64,000 nt of DNA from Hypoxylon rubiginosum (lineage: Eukaryota > Ascomycota > Sordariomycetes > Xylariales > Hypoxylaceae), in contig CADCXA010000027.1 of assembly GCA_902806565.1 (NCBI GenBank), positions 1,364,001 to 1,428,000 of the forward strand, read 5' to 3'. The stretch's first letter is position 1; each line of letters begins with the position of its first letter. Both the position numbers and the translations under genes were made by a program. Below are positions 1-12,110 of this stretch, piece after piece. The notes below the pieces were generated by a model. That model was not told the origin of the DNA and did no database searches. It was given only the letters and a program-made list of their open reading frames with translations.

Positions 1-1192
1 CGACATATGTGTGACCGGTGATCCAGCCGACGTCTCCACCGCAGAAATATCGGTCTCCGTCGTGAATATCAAACACGTATTTCCCCGTCATGGCAGCACC
101 GAGCAGGTATCCAGCAGTAGTGTGCATAACACCCTTCGGCTTGCCGGTCGAACCCGATGTGTATAGCAGGAAAAGAGGATCCTCAGAATTCATGACTTCA
201 GGGGCAATGTAAGATGGCCATTTTTCGACCTCCTCATGCCACCACAGATCACGGCCAGGTGTCCAGGGGATGTCAGCACCGGTACGCTTAAAGACGAGAA
301 CGCTAGAAACATCGGGGCACTGCTTGAGCGCGTCGTCAACAATCTTCTTGGTGCCGATCAGCTTTCCACCTCGCTTGCCCTCGTCCGAGGTGATGACCAC
401 TTTGGATTGAGCGTCCAGAACACGGTCACGTAGGGAGTCAGCCGAGAAACCAGCAAAGACGACAGAGTGGACGGCACCGATACGCGTTATGGCGAGGAAG
501 GCAATGATTGCCTCGGGAATCATGGGTAAGTAAATGGCCACCGTATCTCCTTTTCGAACACCCATCTTCTTCAGGACATGGGCGACCTTGCTGACTTCGC
601 GAAGGAGCTCGCCGTAGGTCAAGTTTCGACCCTCGTTTGGCTCGTCGGCCTCGTAGATGATTGCGACCTTGTTCGGGTCCTTGAAGGCATGCCGGTCGAC
701 AAGGTTGTAGGAAGCATTGAGCTGGCCCTCGAGGAACCAGGCAACGTCGCCGTTAGCCAAGGAACCAGTACGAACAGTCTCGAAGTCACGTGTCCACGTA
801 AGTAGCTCCCTAGCTTTTCTCGCCCAATACTTCTCAGGCTCGGTGATGGATTCCTTGTATAATTGTTGGTACTCCTCCAAACCTAACATGCATTAGAAAA
901 TTCTACACGTCTTCACAGTATGTGCAAGTGCTGGTCTTACTGCTTATATGAGGTTTACTAGGGTGCTCTACGCTCGCGTTAGCTTCACTCATTTCTCTTA
1001 CGGGCCATGGACATGGCGGCCCCCTGAATGAGTTATCTCACTGTCAAGCATCTTTTGCGGAGGGTCTGTTCGCGGATCGGTTAGCACCGTACAGCTTCAT
1101 TTTTATAACCTCCAGCTTGATTGGGGAATCTCACGAAATGTGTCTACCAGATGGGCCTCAGCGACCACCGGGGTCTTGGCTTGGTCAGCCAT
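1..1192 (-). CDS. Acetyl-CoA synthetase, N-terminal half (cut by window edge)
   Basis: Makes acetyl-CoA from acetate, ATP and CoA; needed for growth on acetate. Read on the minus strand as four exons: 1135-1192, 1042-1065, 941-967 and 1-882 (continuing beyond the window). Joined, they give about 330 residues beginning [10 protein letters not shown], then the family landmarks [27 protein letters not shown] and the AMP-binding loop [10 protein letters not shown] (plus-strand 124-162), followed by the block ending [11 protein letters not shown]. The family is about 670 residues, so roughly half is present. The start at 1192 is the only ATG in frame with the family N-terminus. Exons 2 and 3 are only 24 and 27 nt; each intron has GT/AG ends, and the joined frame restores the conserved DKHP block. 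Orthologues are known as facA (Aspergillus) and acu-5 (Neurospora). Family call is firm; micro-exon borders are inferred. Confidence 0.93.
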
Positions 1193-4100
1193 GATGGCGG
1201 GGTGTTTGGAACTTGGCGTTGACGGTGTTGCTGTAGTTCTTTGTTGATTTGATATTGCGGGGTAGTATTTGGTATTGAGGGAGAGGGAGATTGTTGGCGA
1301 AACAGGATGCCAGTCGACAAATTGGTGCTATATATTTGGAGTATGCGTTGGTTATGAATACTCAATATATATATTCCGCAAGGTACGTAGCGGGATTAGC
1401 ATTCACCTTCGTCCGAAGTCACGAGAGTAGAAACCGGGGAAGAAAGACAAAGAGCGGGTAGTGCAAAGTATTTTGGTGACGAGGGAGAGGCACTTTTTGT
1501 ATTACGGCAAAATTATTGGGAGAAATGAACTAGTCCCCGGAACGTGCAGAACGTGGTAGCAGGCGAGCTTAGGAGCTTGGGAGCTTTGGTTTGTCAGGTG
1601 TATAACAGGCACAGGCACAGGGCCCTAGTGCCTTATGTACATGTAGTGACCGGTACGGGCAGGTGCTATAAAAGTACAAATAGGTACATGTACGTACATT
1701 GAGGGCAAAACTTTGGGATGTTGGGCTTTTGTTCAGATACCACACGTGCAGTTCTTCTTCACCTTTTTCGACCTTTTCGCCCTAAAACGTGATCTAGCAT
1801 GTACACTTAGTCAACACGACCGCCTAAACCAGTAGCAATTGTCTGGAGCTTGGTTGGGGATTCGCCGACTCGGACCGGGGTCTCTTCTGCGGGTTCTACT
1901 CAGTAGCGTTGCTAGGTCTATGTATTAGGAGGTATGTGGGACCATCTCGTCTTCCGCTCGACCGCTGGCCCTATCCCCATATTCCTCTATCGTACGTATG
2001 GATGCCTTTTCTTGTTCAACCCACGCTGCCCACATCCCGTTCCCTGGGACTACTATGTACGCATCTGCTTGAATGGAACCATCCAATCCCCAAAGTCCTT
2101 ATTACGACGTAGATGCCGAGAATACCTCAAGGCTTGTCCGAAGCGCTAATATTAAATGCGAGTCTCACCTGACCTTCGACGCACGCAGGCTGGTATTGAC
2201 CTCCCACCCTCCAAGACTATCGTGGTGCGTAGCAATCATCTAGATGGCAGGATGGGTAAGGATGAGCAGGCTTCAGCTCCAGGTCGCAGAACCCCTTTGG
2301 ACCGAAGTGTTGGTCTAATAAGTTAGACAACGCTGGGCGTACTACATGGGTAATATAAGCCGGCCCTATAAGTCTATAACAAGCCAAATACTATCGAGGA
2401 CGAAACTGAACAAACAAAGATCCAATTCGCTAAATCCGATAGTAAAAGACTGCGGCTTTGTTGATTTCCGTAGCTGCTCACGGCCTGCCCCTGCTCGGAC
2501 TTGGAAATGCTCGAGGTGAAATGATATTTTATTTTACCGGCATGCTGGTCCACCTCTGCAGGTAAGACAGCCGGTTCTAGATGAATACCATTCAAGCGAA
2601 GGATCTCTTTCCCAACCCAACGGCTGTAAGAGCAGCAGGCTCGGCGCGTAGCAATCTCCTGGGCACATACTATGTAGACCATAGACGAGATATCCCAAGA
2701 TTCTGTTTTGGGGATCGCCTAGCGTTGTTGGCGCATGGGAGAATAGAGAACATAGCTCGGTATCGAACGTGTCACTTGATGTAACCATGGGTTCTCAGAT
2801 GGTACGGGAACATACATCAAGTACAAAGTGTACTTCCGTGTCGTGATATTGTCTGCTAGTTTGGTGATGCTACGATCTAATTAGTCAGTTCCTTTGCCCA
2901 CCAGTTCCCAGTTCCCAAGACCCAAGACCCAAGACCCAAGACCCAAGACCCAAGACCCAAGACCCAAGACCCAAGAACGGGGGATTCGACAAAACTCCAA
3001 AAGTGCCCCTCGTCCCCCTCGCCCTCGCCCCTCAACCCCGCATTCACCTCCCAGACTAAGGCAGCCCTCTCGTCCTAGAGCACTTGAGCCCTTGCAGCCA
3101 AGTCTTAAGCTAGACATCATCAACAAAATATCCGCAGCTCCGTCGCCCTCGTGCCAGCCGGAAGGATCCAATCGACTTCTTGGGGATTCTCATCGCTTAC
3201 ATAAATACGTGTGTGTCATTTGAGTGCCATTTACGATTCCGATCCATGACAATGATGGCCTTTTCAATCACCGGAGGGATTGATAAGGATATGTAACCCC
3301 GACCCTGTCAGACCCCTATGACCAACCAGAAATTAAAACATTGAAAGAAACGTTCATATTCGCTCGTGTACGATTCAAGGTAAGTAAGTGATGTGGCCGG
3401 AGCCGGGAAGATTCATTGCTAACAACGAGGCCAACACACAAGATGGTCCGACATTGAAGGAAGGGTTGTGATTAGGTAGTGTCACTCTTGCGTCAAGCTT
3501 CCTTCTGCCCTTGCCAGCCCTTGTCTAGACCCTGAATTCTCATCCGTGGGATTGTGGGGGAAAAAACTAGCGCTCCCCTTCTCTGGGTTAGCTCACCTAC
3601 ATAAGGTGAGACCTTAGACCTTTGGCTTGGCGATAATACTCCCTTATAACCGATATCATTCAGAACACCATCGTCTAGCATCTTAGCGTGCGTAGCTAAG
3701 GAGGACGAGGTTTATAAAAAGCCGTCCTTCCACCTTGCGTACTAGGATGATGCTGTTTACCTAGGTAGCTTAACCGAGGTAGATCCAAGTTCCGTCGCTA
3801 TACCGTCACTAAGGTTATCACAATAGTTATCATTGTCCAGGCTCCAAGGTATGGGCTAGCTTTGTAGCCTCATCCGCCCCACTCTCACTTCCGGTGCCCA
3901 TGTGGTATCCCAAGTTTCCGGTATTCGGTTACTTTAAAAAAGCGTCCATCGTCAGATACGGTTATCGGCGAATGTCGTCTCATCCGGACCGGGTCCAGCT
4001 CGGCCTTTCGGGATGCGTCATCATCGCCGATAGTCACCGAACCCTTCCAAGTTGCCGGACAGAGTAGAGACGAGGTTATAGTCGGTTATGTAGCTCTCCA

Positions 4101-4263
4101 GTCACGGCTTTAGAATTTTGAAGCAACATAGAGTCCATTCGGAGGGTGTGGATATCATTACTACCGAGTGCACCACGGGTTTTCTCTTAAAGCAAGTCTG
4201 CCGCAAGCTATAAAATCCAGCCATTACTCCGTAAGCACCTATAACCGAAGCCTGTGAGCCCAC
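1193..4263. other. 3.1-kb intergenic region, no convincing gene
   Basis: Holds the upstream region of the acetyl-CoA synthetase gene (minus strand) and the 3' flank of the Rfc5 gene. Short open frames exist but show no family resemblance, codon bias or splice support. Visible structure: many alternating gtac/catg tracts around 1630-1700, a TATAAAAG at 1667-1674 not attached to any gene I can see, the 7-bp tandem repeat at 2914-2976, and one TACCTAGGTA palindrome at 3758-3767. Confidence 0.6.
2914..2976. repeat. Tandem repeat, 9 perfect copies of CCCAAGA
   Basis: Nine uninterrupted, identical 7-bp units run from 2914 to 2976. The unit is not a multiple of three and lies in a non-coding stretch; frames through it translate only to low-complexity Pro/Arg/Lys strings. 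It is followed by a C-rich tract to about 3060. Confidence 0.97.
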
Positions 4264-5459
4264 TCACATATCCATACTCATCAAGTACATCTCAATTATC
4301 CTCATGAATTTGGCAACGAAGGCCTCCAGATGGAAGATTACCTTGGTTCCCGTTCTTATTCTGTGCTCGTAGAAGGCAGACCATTTGATAACTTCGTATT
4401 TCAGGTCGTCGTCGATCATAGGGATGAGTTTAAAGGTAAGGGTCTTAAGGATCGTGGTGGGCGGTATGCAATGCGTGAGGAGATCATACAGTTTTGATCG
4501 GACTAGTAAGATGCGAGCAGGTGAGTGCTCTTCCATGATCTCTTTGGCAATCTGCGCAATCAACGCTTCCCAATCCGGCGGTGGAATGGGCGTGTCATCC
4601 GTAACTTTTTCACTAGAATCGGTCAGCCAGACTGCTATGGGAGTAGAGTTGATTTAGAGCGCAGGGTGAGAACGTACTTCTGAGCATGTACAGCCTCGTA
4701 CATTAGCAACGCCCTTCTCAGATTTCGACCGCTCTCCTCCGCAATCCTCTTATGCAGGCCCTTCGCGACGGGCCACCCTTCCTTCTTAGCAGAGTCCGCG
4801 AGGACGGTCGCGATCTCATCGACCGTCGGCGCTGCCACCCGCACAAGGAGCGTTCGACTTCGAATGGGTGCTATGATATTGGCCGTGCTGTTGGCTAGCA
4901 GGATCAATCGCAGATTCGGACTGTACTTCTCCATCGTTCTTCTCAAGGCCGCCTGGGCATCCCGCGTCAGATGGTCTGCCTCGTTGATGACGACAACCTT
5001 GAATTTTTGCTTGGCTGACTGGTCGACTTGTTGCGTCTGGGCGACTTCCTTGAGCAGGTCTTGGACGACGACTCGGTCATAATTTCCGACGTCGGAGGGA
5101 GTGATCTCGAGGTGGTAAACAGAGGCTACGATGTTGAATTCTAGCTTGCGATTACTACTCGTCTGGAAGACCCGAGCATCGATCTTGATCTTTTCGACAC
5201 CAGGACCGTAGAGCTCCTTGAGGGTTGCGACGATACGAGTTTTCTTGCCTGCGCCGGAAGGGCCGTACACGAGAAGATGAGGAAAATCGCCACTCTGAGC
5301 CTATAGTAGAGGTTGTGGTGTTAGATTCGAAGAGACAGGCTGAATAACTGAAGCAAAAAAGCCACTACATACTAAGGACCGAAGTCTCTCAGACAACTCG
5401 GGATGGTAAGTTAAGGAATCGAGAGAGCGCGGTCGGTGTTTGTCAACTATGAGAGCCAT
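4264..5459 (-). CDS. RFC5: Replication factor C subunit 5 (human RFC3 type)
   Basis: Small AAA+ subunit of the clamp loader that opens PCNA and places it on primed DNA in the nucleus. Three exons: 5373-5459, 4678-5300 and 4264-4612, giving 352 residues; yeast Rfc5 is 354. Begins MALIVDKHRPRSL, the standard RFC opening. Walker A is GPSGAGKKT (residues about 42-50), Walker B region VINEAD (134-139), then the RFC box AALRRTMEKYS and sensor region. The C-terminal collar domain ends in AFYEHRIRTGTKVIFHLEAF. The canonical small-subunit SRC motif reads SRT here. The second intron (4613-4677) was placed so that HAQ joins NEKVTD; other acceptors give stops. Upstream lies a pair of ACGCGT boxes. Name follows yeast numbering; the S. 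pombe orthologue is rfc3. Confidence 0.95.
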
Positions 5460-5643
5460 GGTCACAGTCCTCGGGTATATGTCTAGGAATCACGAGCTGG
5501 GATGGAAATTGAAGATCAAGATTGACGAAAATGCGCACAGGTATGATTACCTAGGCAGAGCGTGGGAATTGGAATGGCTTGGAGAAAAGAGGCAAGGCGA
5601 ATTGGCTAGTTCGGTATGGAAAATGAAATGCCAAGCACCCGAG

Positions 5644-5669
5644 ACGCGTTAATTGACTTTCTAACGCGT
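5644..5669. promoter_or_regulatory. Paired MCB-like ACGCGT boxes upstream of Rfc5
   Basis: Two perfect palindromic ACGCGT hexamers at 5644-5649 and 5664-5669, exactly 20 bp apart, 185-210 bp before the Rfc5 start. This is the MluI cell-cycle box bound by MBF (Mbp1/Swi6) in yeasts, common before DNA-replication genes. Function here is inferred from motif, pairing and the downstream gene. Confidence 0.6.
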
Positions 5670-6863
5670 TTGTTTCATTCTGCCGTCTACTACCGCCTAC
5701 ATTTTTAGGGACTTCCCTGTCTTGCCTGTCCTGCCTATCCCGAAATCACGATTAGCGATTTCAGCGGGGCTGTACCGATCTTATGTAATACTGGCGCTGC
5801 TCCACTAAAGGAGCGGAAGGTCGAAGGCGGAGACTCCGATGAGGGGGGAACCAACAGGGTAACATGGCTAGCATGGTTCCCTTTACGAAAAAGAAGCAAA
5901 AGAAAAACACCAATTCCGCCATTTCAAGACAACCCGGCTTGAAAACTCTTTGCGTAACCATAAGCTTATACCCAAGGGCTTGCTCGGTTTGCCAGTTTGC
6001 AGTTTGCTAAGGTTAGGTGTAGGTACCTTACCGATTAGACAGGTAATTAACGGAATGAAACTTCATATACCCTAATACCCTGATATGATATGAAGAGGTA
6101 GGTATATGAATTGAGTTGCCAACATACATTGCTACTTTTCGAACTGCAGACGTACAAGTCGGGAAGGCCAAAAAAGGGGGGATGGAGCCCTTTGATCGAT
6201 TCCGGCAGCACAGAAGAAGAAAAAAGGATGGAGTACGATGGAGTACGATGGAGTATATGTAGACGTCGTTTCACTCGCCGGATGCTCGTCTCCCTTCTGC
6301 AGCCCGGTAGGTAAGGTAATATGAGAATGGAGGTCGGTAGGGATATATTGCCGTCCCGTTAATATGAATTCCGGTTTCTTCCATCCTGAGGTTTCAAATT
6401 GCTCCTACGTACGAATATCAAAGTACATCCATCTCGAAGTACCACTTACTGTATACTGTATGCTGCAAATTGGAACTTGAAGCAGTGTAACATTGTTGAT
6501 CCCACCTTGACTTTTGGATATGCGTAACTCTCGGGTAACATGCATGGAAGATCGATCAGCGTCCATTCCGAGACATCAAAGGCGTTTCCCGGCGCAGTTC
6601 CAATTTGCGAATTCACGAATTTTCTGTGGCGTCAGCACTGATAGCTGGTAGATACCTACTTCAGATATATATGTGTGTAGGATATGCGTATGTAGGTGTC
6701 AAGACACATCTCAAATATGTATATGGAATACTCTGTGTAATACATACAACCTGAGGTACCGTGAGTATGTAGATATGTCTTGTGTACCTGTTTGACCTTG
6801 TCATCCTGGGTACCTTTTACTCTCCCTGAACAGCCTGACTGACGTACGTGCTATTCCTATCAA

Positions 6864-6908
6864 GCCCTGTCCTGCCCTGTCCTGCCCTGTCCTGCCTTGT
6901 CTTGCCTT
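6864..6908. repeat. Imperfect 10-bp tandem repeat (CCTGCCCTGT)
   Basis: About four head-to-tail copies of a 10-bp unit, the last ones degenerate (cctgccttgt, cttgccttga). Intergenic. Confidence 0.85.
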
Positions 6909-7408
6909 GAATTATTCCTCTCTCCTACACTCGGAAGTCAAATCAGGCCTGGCATTGGGCGTCAGCGTGAATTGATCAACGGCCCGTCTCCCACGATTAT
7001 TACACACCTGGGCCATTGGTCCCCTAAGCTGCCTAAGGTACAGACGAATTCTACCTGTTACATAGTATTAAATTTTTTCCCATGATCCACACAGCCCACT
7101 AGGAGGAAATCCCAAGTTCCTCTTTTGTCGCCACTCCACTTTTTTGCCTTAGGACCCAAAGGGCACACCGACAACTATCGCGATATCATCCACGCCCGTC
7201 CCCCCCAAATCCAGCTTTCTCAAAGCCGTACTTATTCTGCGCCAGTCCGCCGGCTGAGTCTTCTTTAAAACCAACATCTTTTCCGCCTTGGCCTTCAGCT
7301 CTTAACTTGAAGTACGTCTTCCACTTCCAATCATCCCCCAAATTGTTACATTTTCTTGCTTTGCTTACCACCTTCACATCAGGCTTCGTAGACCAACAAA
7401 CCGCCAAG

Positions 7409-9526
7409 ATGTTTAACAATCGGAAGTTCTCCATGTAAGCCAACCTCTTATCATTGATCTTCTGTCCCATGCTCCATCCCGCATGTCGCACATCGTATGC
7501 TCTGCAGCAATAAACAGGCTACAGCCTTGAGCATCCATTCAATATATAATATACCTAAAATGTGTTCAACTATGACCTTTCATACTCTTACTAACCTTCG
7601 ATAGGAACCGCAACACCGGCGTTCCTCGCCGTCGGTTTAGTATCGGTGATCCCAGCCCCAATGGTAAGAGATCTCTTATGAATTCTGCAGCTCACCAACA
7701 CGTTTCCCCATACGTCCCATGCCGTAGAACTCGCCAAGAACCAGCACGTTTCTGCTGTCTTGTGTTCACCTTAATATATGGCCTTGTGGCGGTCTTGGCA
7801 CTTGGCAAACGTGGCTCTCATATGCTGTCGTCCTCGGCATGTCTTGTAATAAATCCAAAAAAAACTAACCATCTTTTATCTTGGCAGAGACGAGTTCCAA
7901 GATCCACCGTCAGTTCCGCGCTGCCAATCCCGGCCACCTTCCCCACGCCGGCCTGGACGCCTCCCGCGCCTCCACCGGCGTCGTCTGGTGCACGGAGCGA
8001 GCGGCCGAGTTTGGCTTCCTCGAGGAGCCCGAGAAGTGGGCCAACCTGGGCCAGGGCGCTCCGGAGGTCGAGGACGATATCGAGGGATGCTTCGAGCGCC
8101 CCACCACCATCGACGTGTCCGTCGCGCTCCGAGAGTACGGCCCTACGGCCGGTATCAAGCCCCTCCGTGCCGCCGTCGCACGCATGTACAACGAGATGCA
8201 CCGTCAGGGCAAGGACAGCCAATACTCGTGGGAGAACGTTGCCATCGTCCCCGGTGGCCGTGCCGGCCTCATCCGTATCGCGGCCGTGCTGAACAACGCC
8301 TACGTGGGCTTCTTCATTCCCGACTACACAGCGTACAATGAGATGTTGTCCCTGTTTAAGAACGTAGGTGGAACCCTATAACCACTATAATATTTAGGAT
8401 AACTCGCTAACAGCAACATAGTTCGCAGCCATCCCCACACCGCTGTCCGAGGAAGACGGTTACCACATCCACCCCGACGTGATCGCCAAGGAGATCGCCC
8501 GGGGTACCTCGGTCATCATAACCTCCAACCCCCGAAACCCTACCGGCCGTGTCGTGGCCAATCCCGAACTGGCCGAGATCCAGGATATCTGCCGTGGACG
8601 CGCGACCCTAGTCAGCGACGAGTTCTACTCCGGCTACAACTACACCAGCAACTGCGACGGCGCCACTATCTCTGCCGCCGAGAACATCGAGGATGTAGAC
8701 GAGGACGACGTGCTCATCATCGACGGACTGACCAAGCGGTTCCGCCTCCCTGGATGGCGTATTGCCTGGATTCTGGGACCTAAGGAATTCATCAAGGCGT
8801 AAGTCATAGGACATAGCTATCATTCGAGGGATAAGCTAATGTGATATTTAAGCATCGGCTCTTGCGGCTCGTACCTTGACGGTGGAGCCAATGCCCCCTT
8901 CCAAGAGGCTGCCATTCCCATGTTGGAGCCTTCCCTCGTCCGTAAGGAGATGGAAGCCCTCCAGCGCCACTTCCGAGTTAGTAATATCCATGTCCTTCCT
9001 ATACTGTTCAAGGCTAATATGAGTTTTCTTCTTCTTTTCAGGACAAGCGTGACTACGTAGTCAAGCGCCTGAGAGACATGGGCTTCGTCATCAAATATGT
9101 GCCGGACAGCACATTCTACCTCTGGCTGAACCTTGAAGGTCTCCCTGGCCCGATCTCGGACGGTCTTAACTTCTTCCAGTCCTGCTTAGAAGAGAAGGTC
9201 ATCGTCGTTCCCGGTATCTTCTTCGACCTGAACCCCTCGCGCCGCCGTGACTTGTTCGACAGCCCTTGCCACCACTGTAAGTTACCGTTGCCCTCTTCTA
9301 CAGCTCTTATAAACGGGATAGTCAATATTTTCGTGTCGGTTGCTGATATTTCGTGACAGTCGTCCGCTTCTCCTACGGCCCCAAGATGGAGGTCCTCAAG
9401 ATGGGCTGTGACGGCATTGAGCGTGTGGTGAACAAGTGAGTACCTAATCTTCAAGGCCAGGCGGGCTACGAATGCAATGCAATAACTAACGAACAACTCT
9501 GCAGGTTCAAGAACTTCAGCTCCTAG
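7409..9526 (+). CDS. PLP-dependent class I/II aminotransferase
   Basis: Fold type I PLP enzyme of the aspartate aminotransferase/ACC-synthase-like group; exact amino donor unknown. Eight exons: 7409-7434, 7605-7663, 7888-8363, 8422-8798, 8853-8976, 9042-9276, 9360-9435, 9505-9526; all junctions keep frame and give 464 residues. Seen: QGAPEVEDDIEG near the N-terminus, substrate/PLP motif NPRNPTG (223-229), SDEFYSGYNY (Asp about 253), Schiff-base Lys in GLTKRFRLPGWR (Lys about 292) and the carboxylate-binding Arg of PGWR. The two short 5' exons encode an Arg-rich start and are joined with a TACTAAC branch site before 7605. They are less certain than the rest; a start within exon 3 is unlikely because no ATG precedes the conserved block. 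Cytosolic location is likely since no clear signal peptide is seen. Confidence 0.88.
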
Positions 9527-10360
9527 AATTGTTGGGTTAGGGTAGACCCGGGCTAGAGATTCAACCGATTCATAACAGGTTGTAGAATACCGGTAGAATC
9601 ATGCCTAGGCTAGGGAACTAGAGTGGCGCATCTTATGAAAAGATCTATCGATAGACAAAGGATCTTGGTGTTTTAGGCCGGCGACGTTTTCATAGATGCT
9701 CCAGTTAACTAAATGCAATGGGTGGTTTTCTTTTCCTCTTCATAACCTTTAGTATTATTTTGCCGTGATATCACACGATCCTGAGCAAGTGAAATCGACA
9801 ATTCGTTGGCTGAGCTAAGAAAGGCTGCCACTGGTGGTGATGAAGTTCTAATAACTGCAACGTCAAGCAAGATGCTAATTAAGTAGGGAAATAGGGAACC
9901 TCGGAACCATTCAGTCTCGTAGGCCCTGAATATCAACCTAATAGACACTTCGTTGCATGTTTGTCAACCTTGGCCGAGCTGGTATCGACTATAACATGGC
10001 ATGACTTGCTAATCGATTTTGATTACTACATTTGTCACGGAAGGCTGAAAAACAAGTATCGTGGTTACCGCTCTGTATGAATTAAATACCTGCGAAGCCT
10101 ATCGTGCATCTAGACTGACGACTGAACCGAAACCGACCCGAAAATGAAATGCGAGTTCCCCTTCCTATGCCGCGGTTGCCAACCTCAAAACGAAAAGAGG
10201 GGGAAAAATACAGCCAATCTAAGCCGCCAACAACCGAATGAGTAAAAATCTGACGATGCTTAGTAGCACCATTCACTCGTGAAATTAGACGGCATCCAGG
10301 CGATTTGACTCGCTTACTACTTGGGATTGTTAGTACGGAGAACAGTAGGTGGACATGACG
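9527..10360. other. Convergent intergenic region
   Basis: 3' flanks of the aminotransferase (+) and Yra1 (-) genes. AT-richer than the coding parts; nothing recognisable. Terminators cannot be assigned by eye. Confidence 0.6.
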
Positions 10361-12110
10361 TTAAACACGTACTAGAATCTCGTCCTCCATGGGTGCGTCG
10401 CCGTTGGTCACGGCAGGAGCAGCAGCGCCATCCGCGTTCTCGTTCTGGTTTCCAGCCTCGAAGTAATCCGCCATGTCGTGATCAAGCTCTTCAGCGCTCT
10501 TCTTGGCCGGGCGGCCGCTGCGGGGAGCTCCCTTACGCTTACCGCGGCCACGGGCACCAGCACCGATAGCCTTGCCAGGAGCGTCCTTCTTCTTGTCGTT
10601 TGCGGCAGACTTCGGTTGAGCCTTTGGCTGGCTGATGCGTTCGGTCAAAGTCTTGGTTGGAGGAGCAAACTCAGCAGCCTTGGCGGCACTGACGACGATC
10701 TCGATCTATGAGGCGTAAGTATATACGGTATACAGTATTACCCTGGGATATATGCTGACCTTGATGGGTCTGTTGTCGACAAGGAGGCCATTCAAGGCGT
10801 TGAAAGCCTTGCTAGCACCATCAAGCTTGGAAAAGGTGACGGTAGCGATGCCACGGCTAACGCTATTGGGGCCGTAGGAAAGCTCCACACGCTTGATAGG
10901 TCCAACTGATGTTGCGAAGTACTCCTAGGTAGGGCACGAATGTTAGTTATAAAATCCACTCGACGTACGCGTAGGGCGGTATGTTGAAGTCGATCATCGA
11001 GGTACCATATCCGACAGAAAATCGACCATAGCAAATATCCAAATGCGAAGCAACGTCAACGAGCACGCAGTGAGCGTTAGTAATCAGCATCGAGCCCATC
11101 AAAATAGCCCCCGAATCCCGAATAGTTTGCTGTCCTAATATCGTCCCCGTAATAGCGAAGTCAAATATGTCTTCAAGCCTTTAGATGCGACCACCCCGGA
11201 CGAGTGTCGACTAATCGCCCTGCAAACTAGTCCTCAACCCATGTTCGACATTAAGAGCCGCCATGTTTCCAAACAGGGTCAAGGATCTCGCCATCTTTGA
11301 TCCATGATAAGACTCGTAGTATCGATAGCCCAAGGCAACATCGATTGTATAGAAAACCCGCTAGTTGTCTGCTGTTGTAACGCTGTTGCTCACTGCTATG
11401 CTCGCTGGGTTGCAGTTGTTCCATGAAAACATGGAATTCCGCCAAAGGAAAGACCCTCATGAATAGAGACGGGAAGCTCGTCAAGATGTGCTATAGTCCA
11501 TTATGTCTGCGCATTGTAGCCTACTATGGAGGGTTGCCAAGCCTGCCTGAGGACTAACAATGTGGCGCGCGACGAGGACAACTCGACTCCCGGACATTGT
11601 AGCAGCAGCGCGAAGCATAAGTGCAGTCAAGGGAGGAGGTCAAAGCAATCTGACGGCTCCCGGTTGGTCAAGATCACCATCTCTGGGTAAGGATAATCAT
11701 TTTCGATCGTCAAGTTACAGGCGTACGGTTTAAGGAAGATGTCGACGAAATTCCACAGGCGACAGCCTTAGGAAACATACCTTAATCTGGCTCTCGTTCA
11801 CATCTTTAGGCTACAACGACGTTAGTAAATTATGATCAAATCTCCTGACCAAGTCTGCAATAAAAAAAAAACTTACCAAGTTGCTAACGACCACCTTGCT
11901 CTCTCCATGACCACCCGCGGCCTTTGCGGGGGTCTGCTTAGTCGCAGCGGCACGAGTCTGTCTCGATGTCTTCTGAACACCGCCGACAGGCGCTGTGGTT
12001 GCGGGTCGTCCAGCGGGGCGTCGCAGTCTGTTTCCTCCGCGACGGCCGCCAGCAGCGCGACGCTGAGTGGAGAGAATCTCGTCCAGAGATTGATCAAGCT
12101 TGCCAGACAT
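10361..12110 (-). CDS. Yra1/ALY-type mRNA export adaptor
   Basis: Nuclear RNA-binding protein that couples transcription and splicing to mRNA export through the TREX complex and Mex67. Four exons: 11877-12110, 11781-11810, 10760-10924 and 10361-10705, giving 257 residues. N-terminus MSGKLDQSLDEIL matches the conserved ALY N-box, followed by an Arg/Gly-rich stretch. The RRM starts at KVVVSNL (RNP2, end of exon 1), with RNP1-like RGIATVTF at 112-119; the tail carries Gly/Arg/Lys and ends in the conserved acidic-hydrophobic helix EELDHDMADYF. Exon 2 is only 30 nt and encodes PKDVNESQIK, the turn after beta-1 of the RRM. Intron 2 (10925-11780) is 856 nt, far above the local norm, with an ACTAAC branch site. 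Yeast YRA1 also has an unusually long, autoregulatory intron; that role is inferred here. S. pombe orthologue: mlo3. Confidence 0.9.

Larger units (their letters stand above)
5460..7408. other. Divergent intergenic region between Rfc5 and aminotransferase
   Basis: Shared upstream region of two divergent genes. Contains the ACGCGT pair near Rfc5 and a 10-bp tandem repeat at 6864-6908. I see no further gene; open frames here are short and lack family features. Confidence 0.6.

Noticed and set aside
2374..2788. Overlapping minus-strand open frames of 84-102 residues
   Set aside because: Composition and lack of any motif or splice context look random; the plus strand is equally open here.
7186..7491. 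101-residue minus-strand open frame
   Set aside because: Overlaps exon 1 and the leader of the aminotransferase; no family features.
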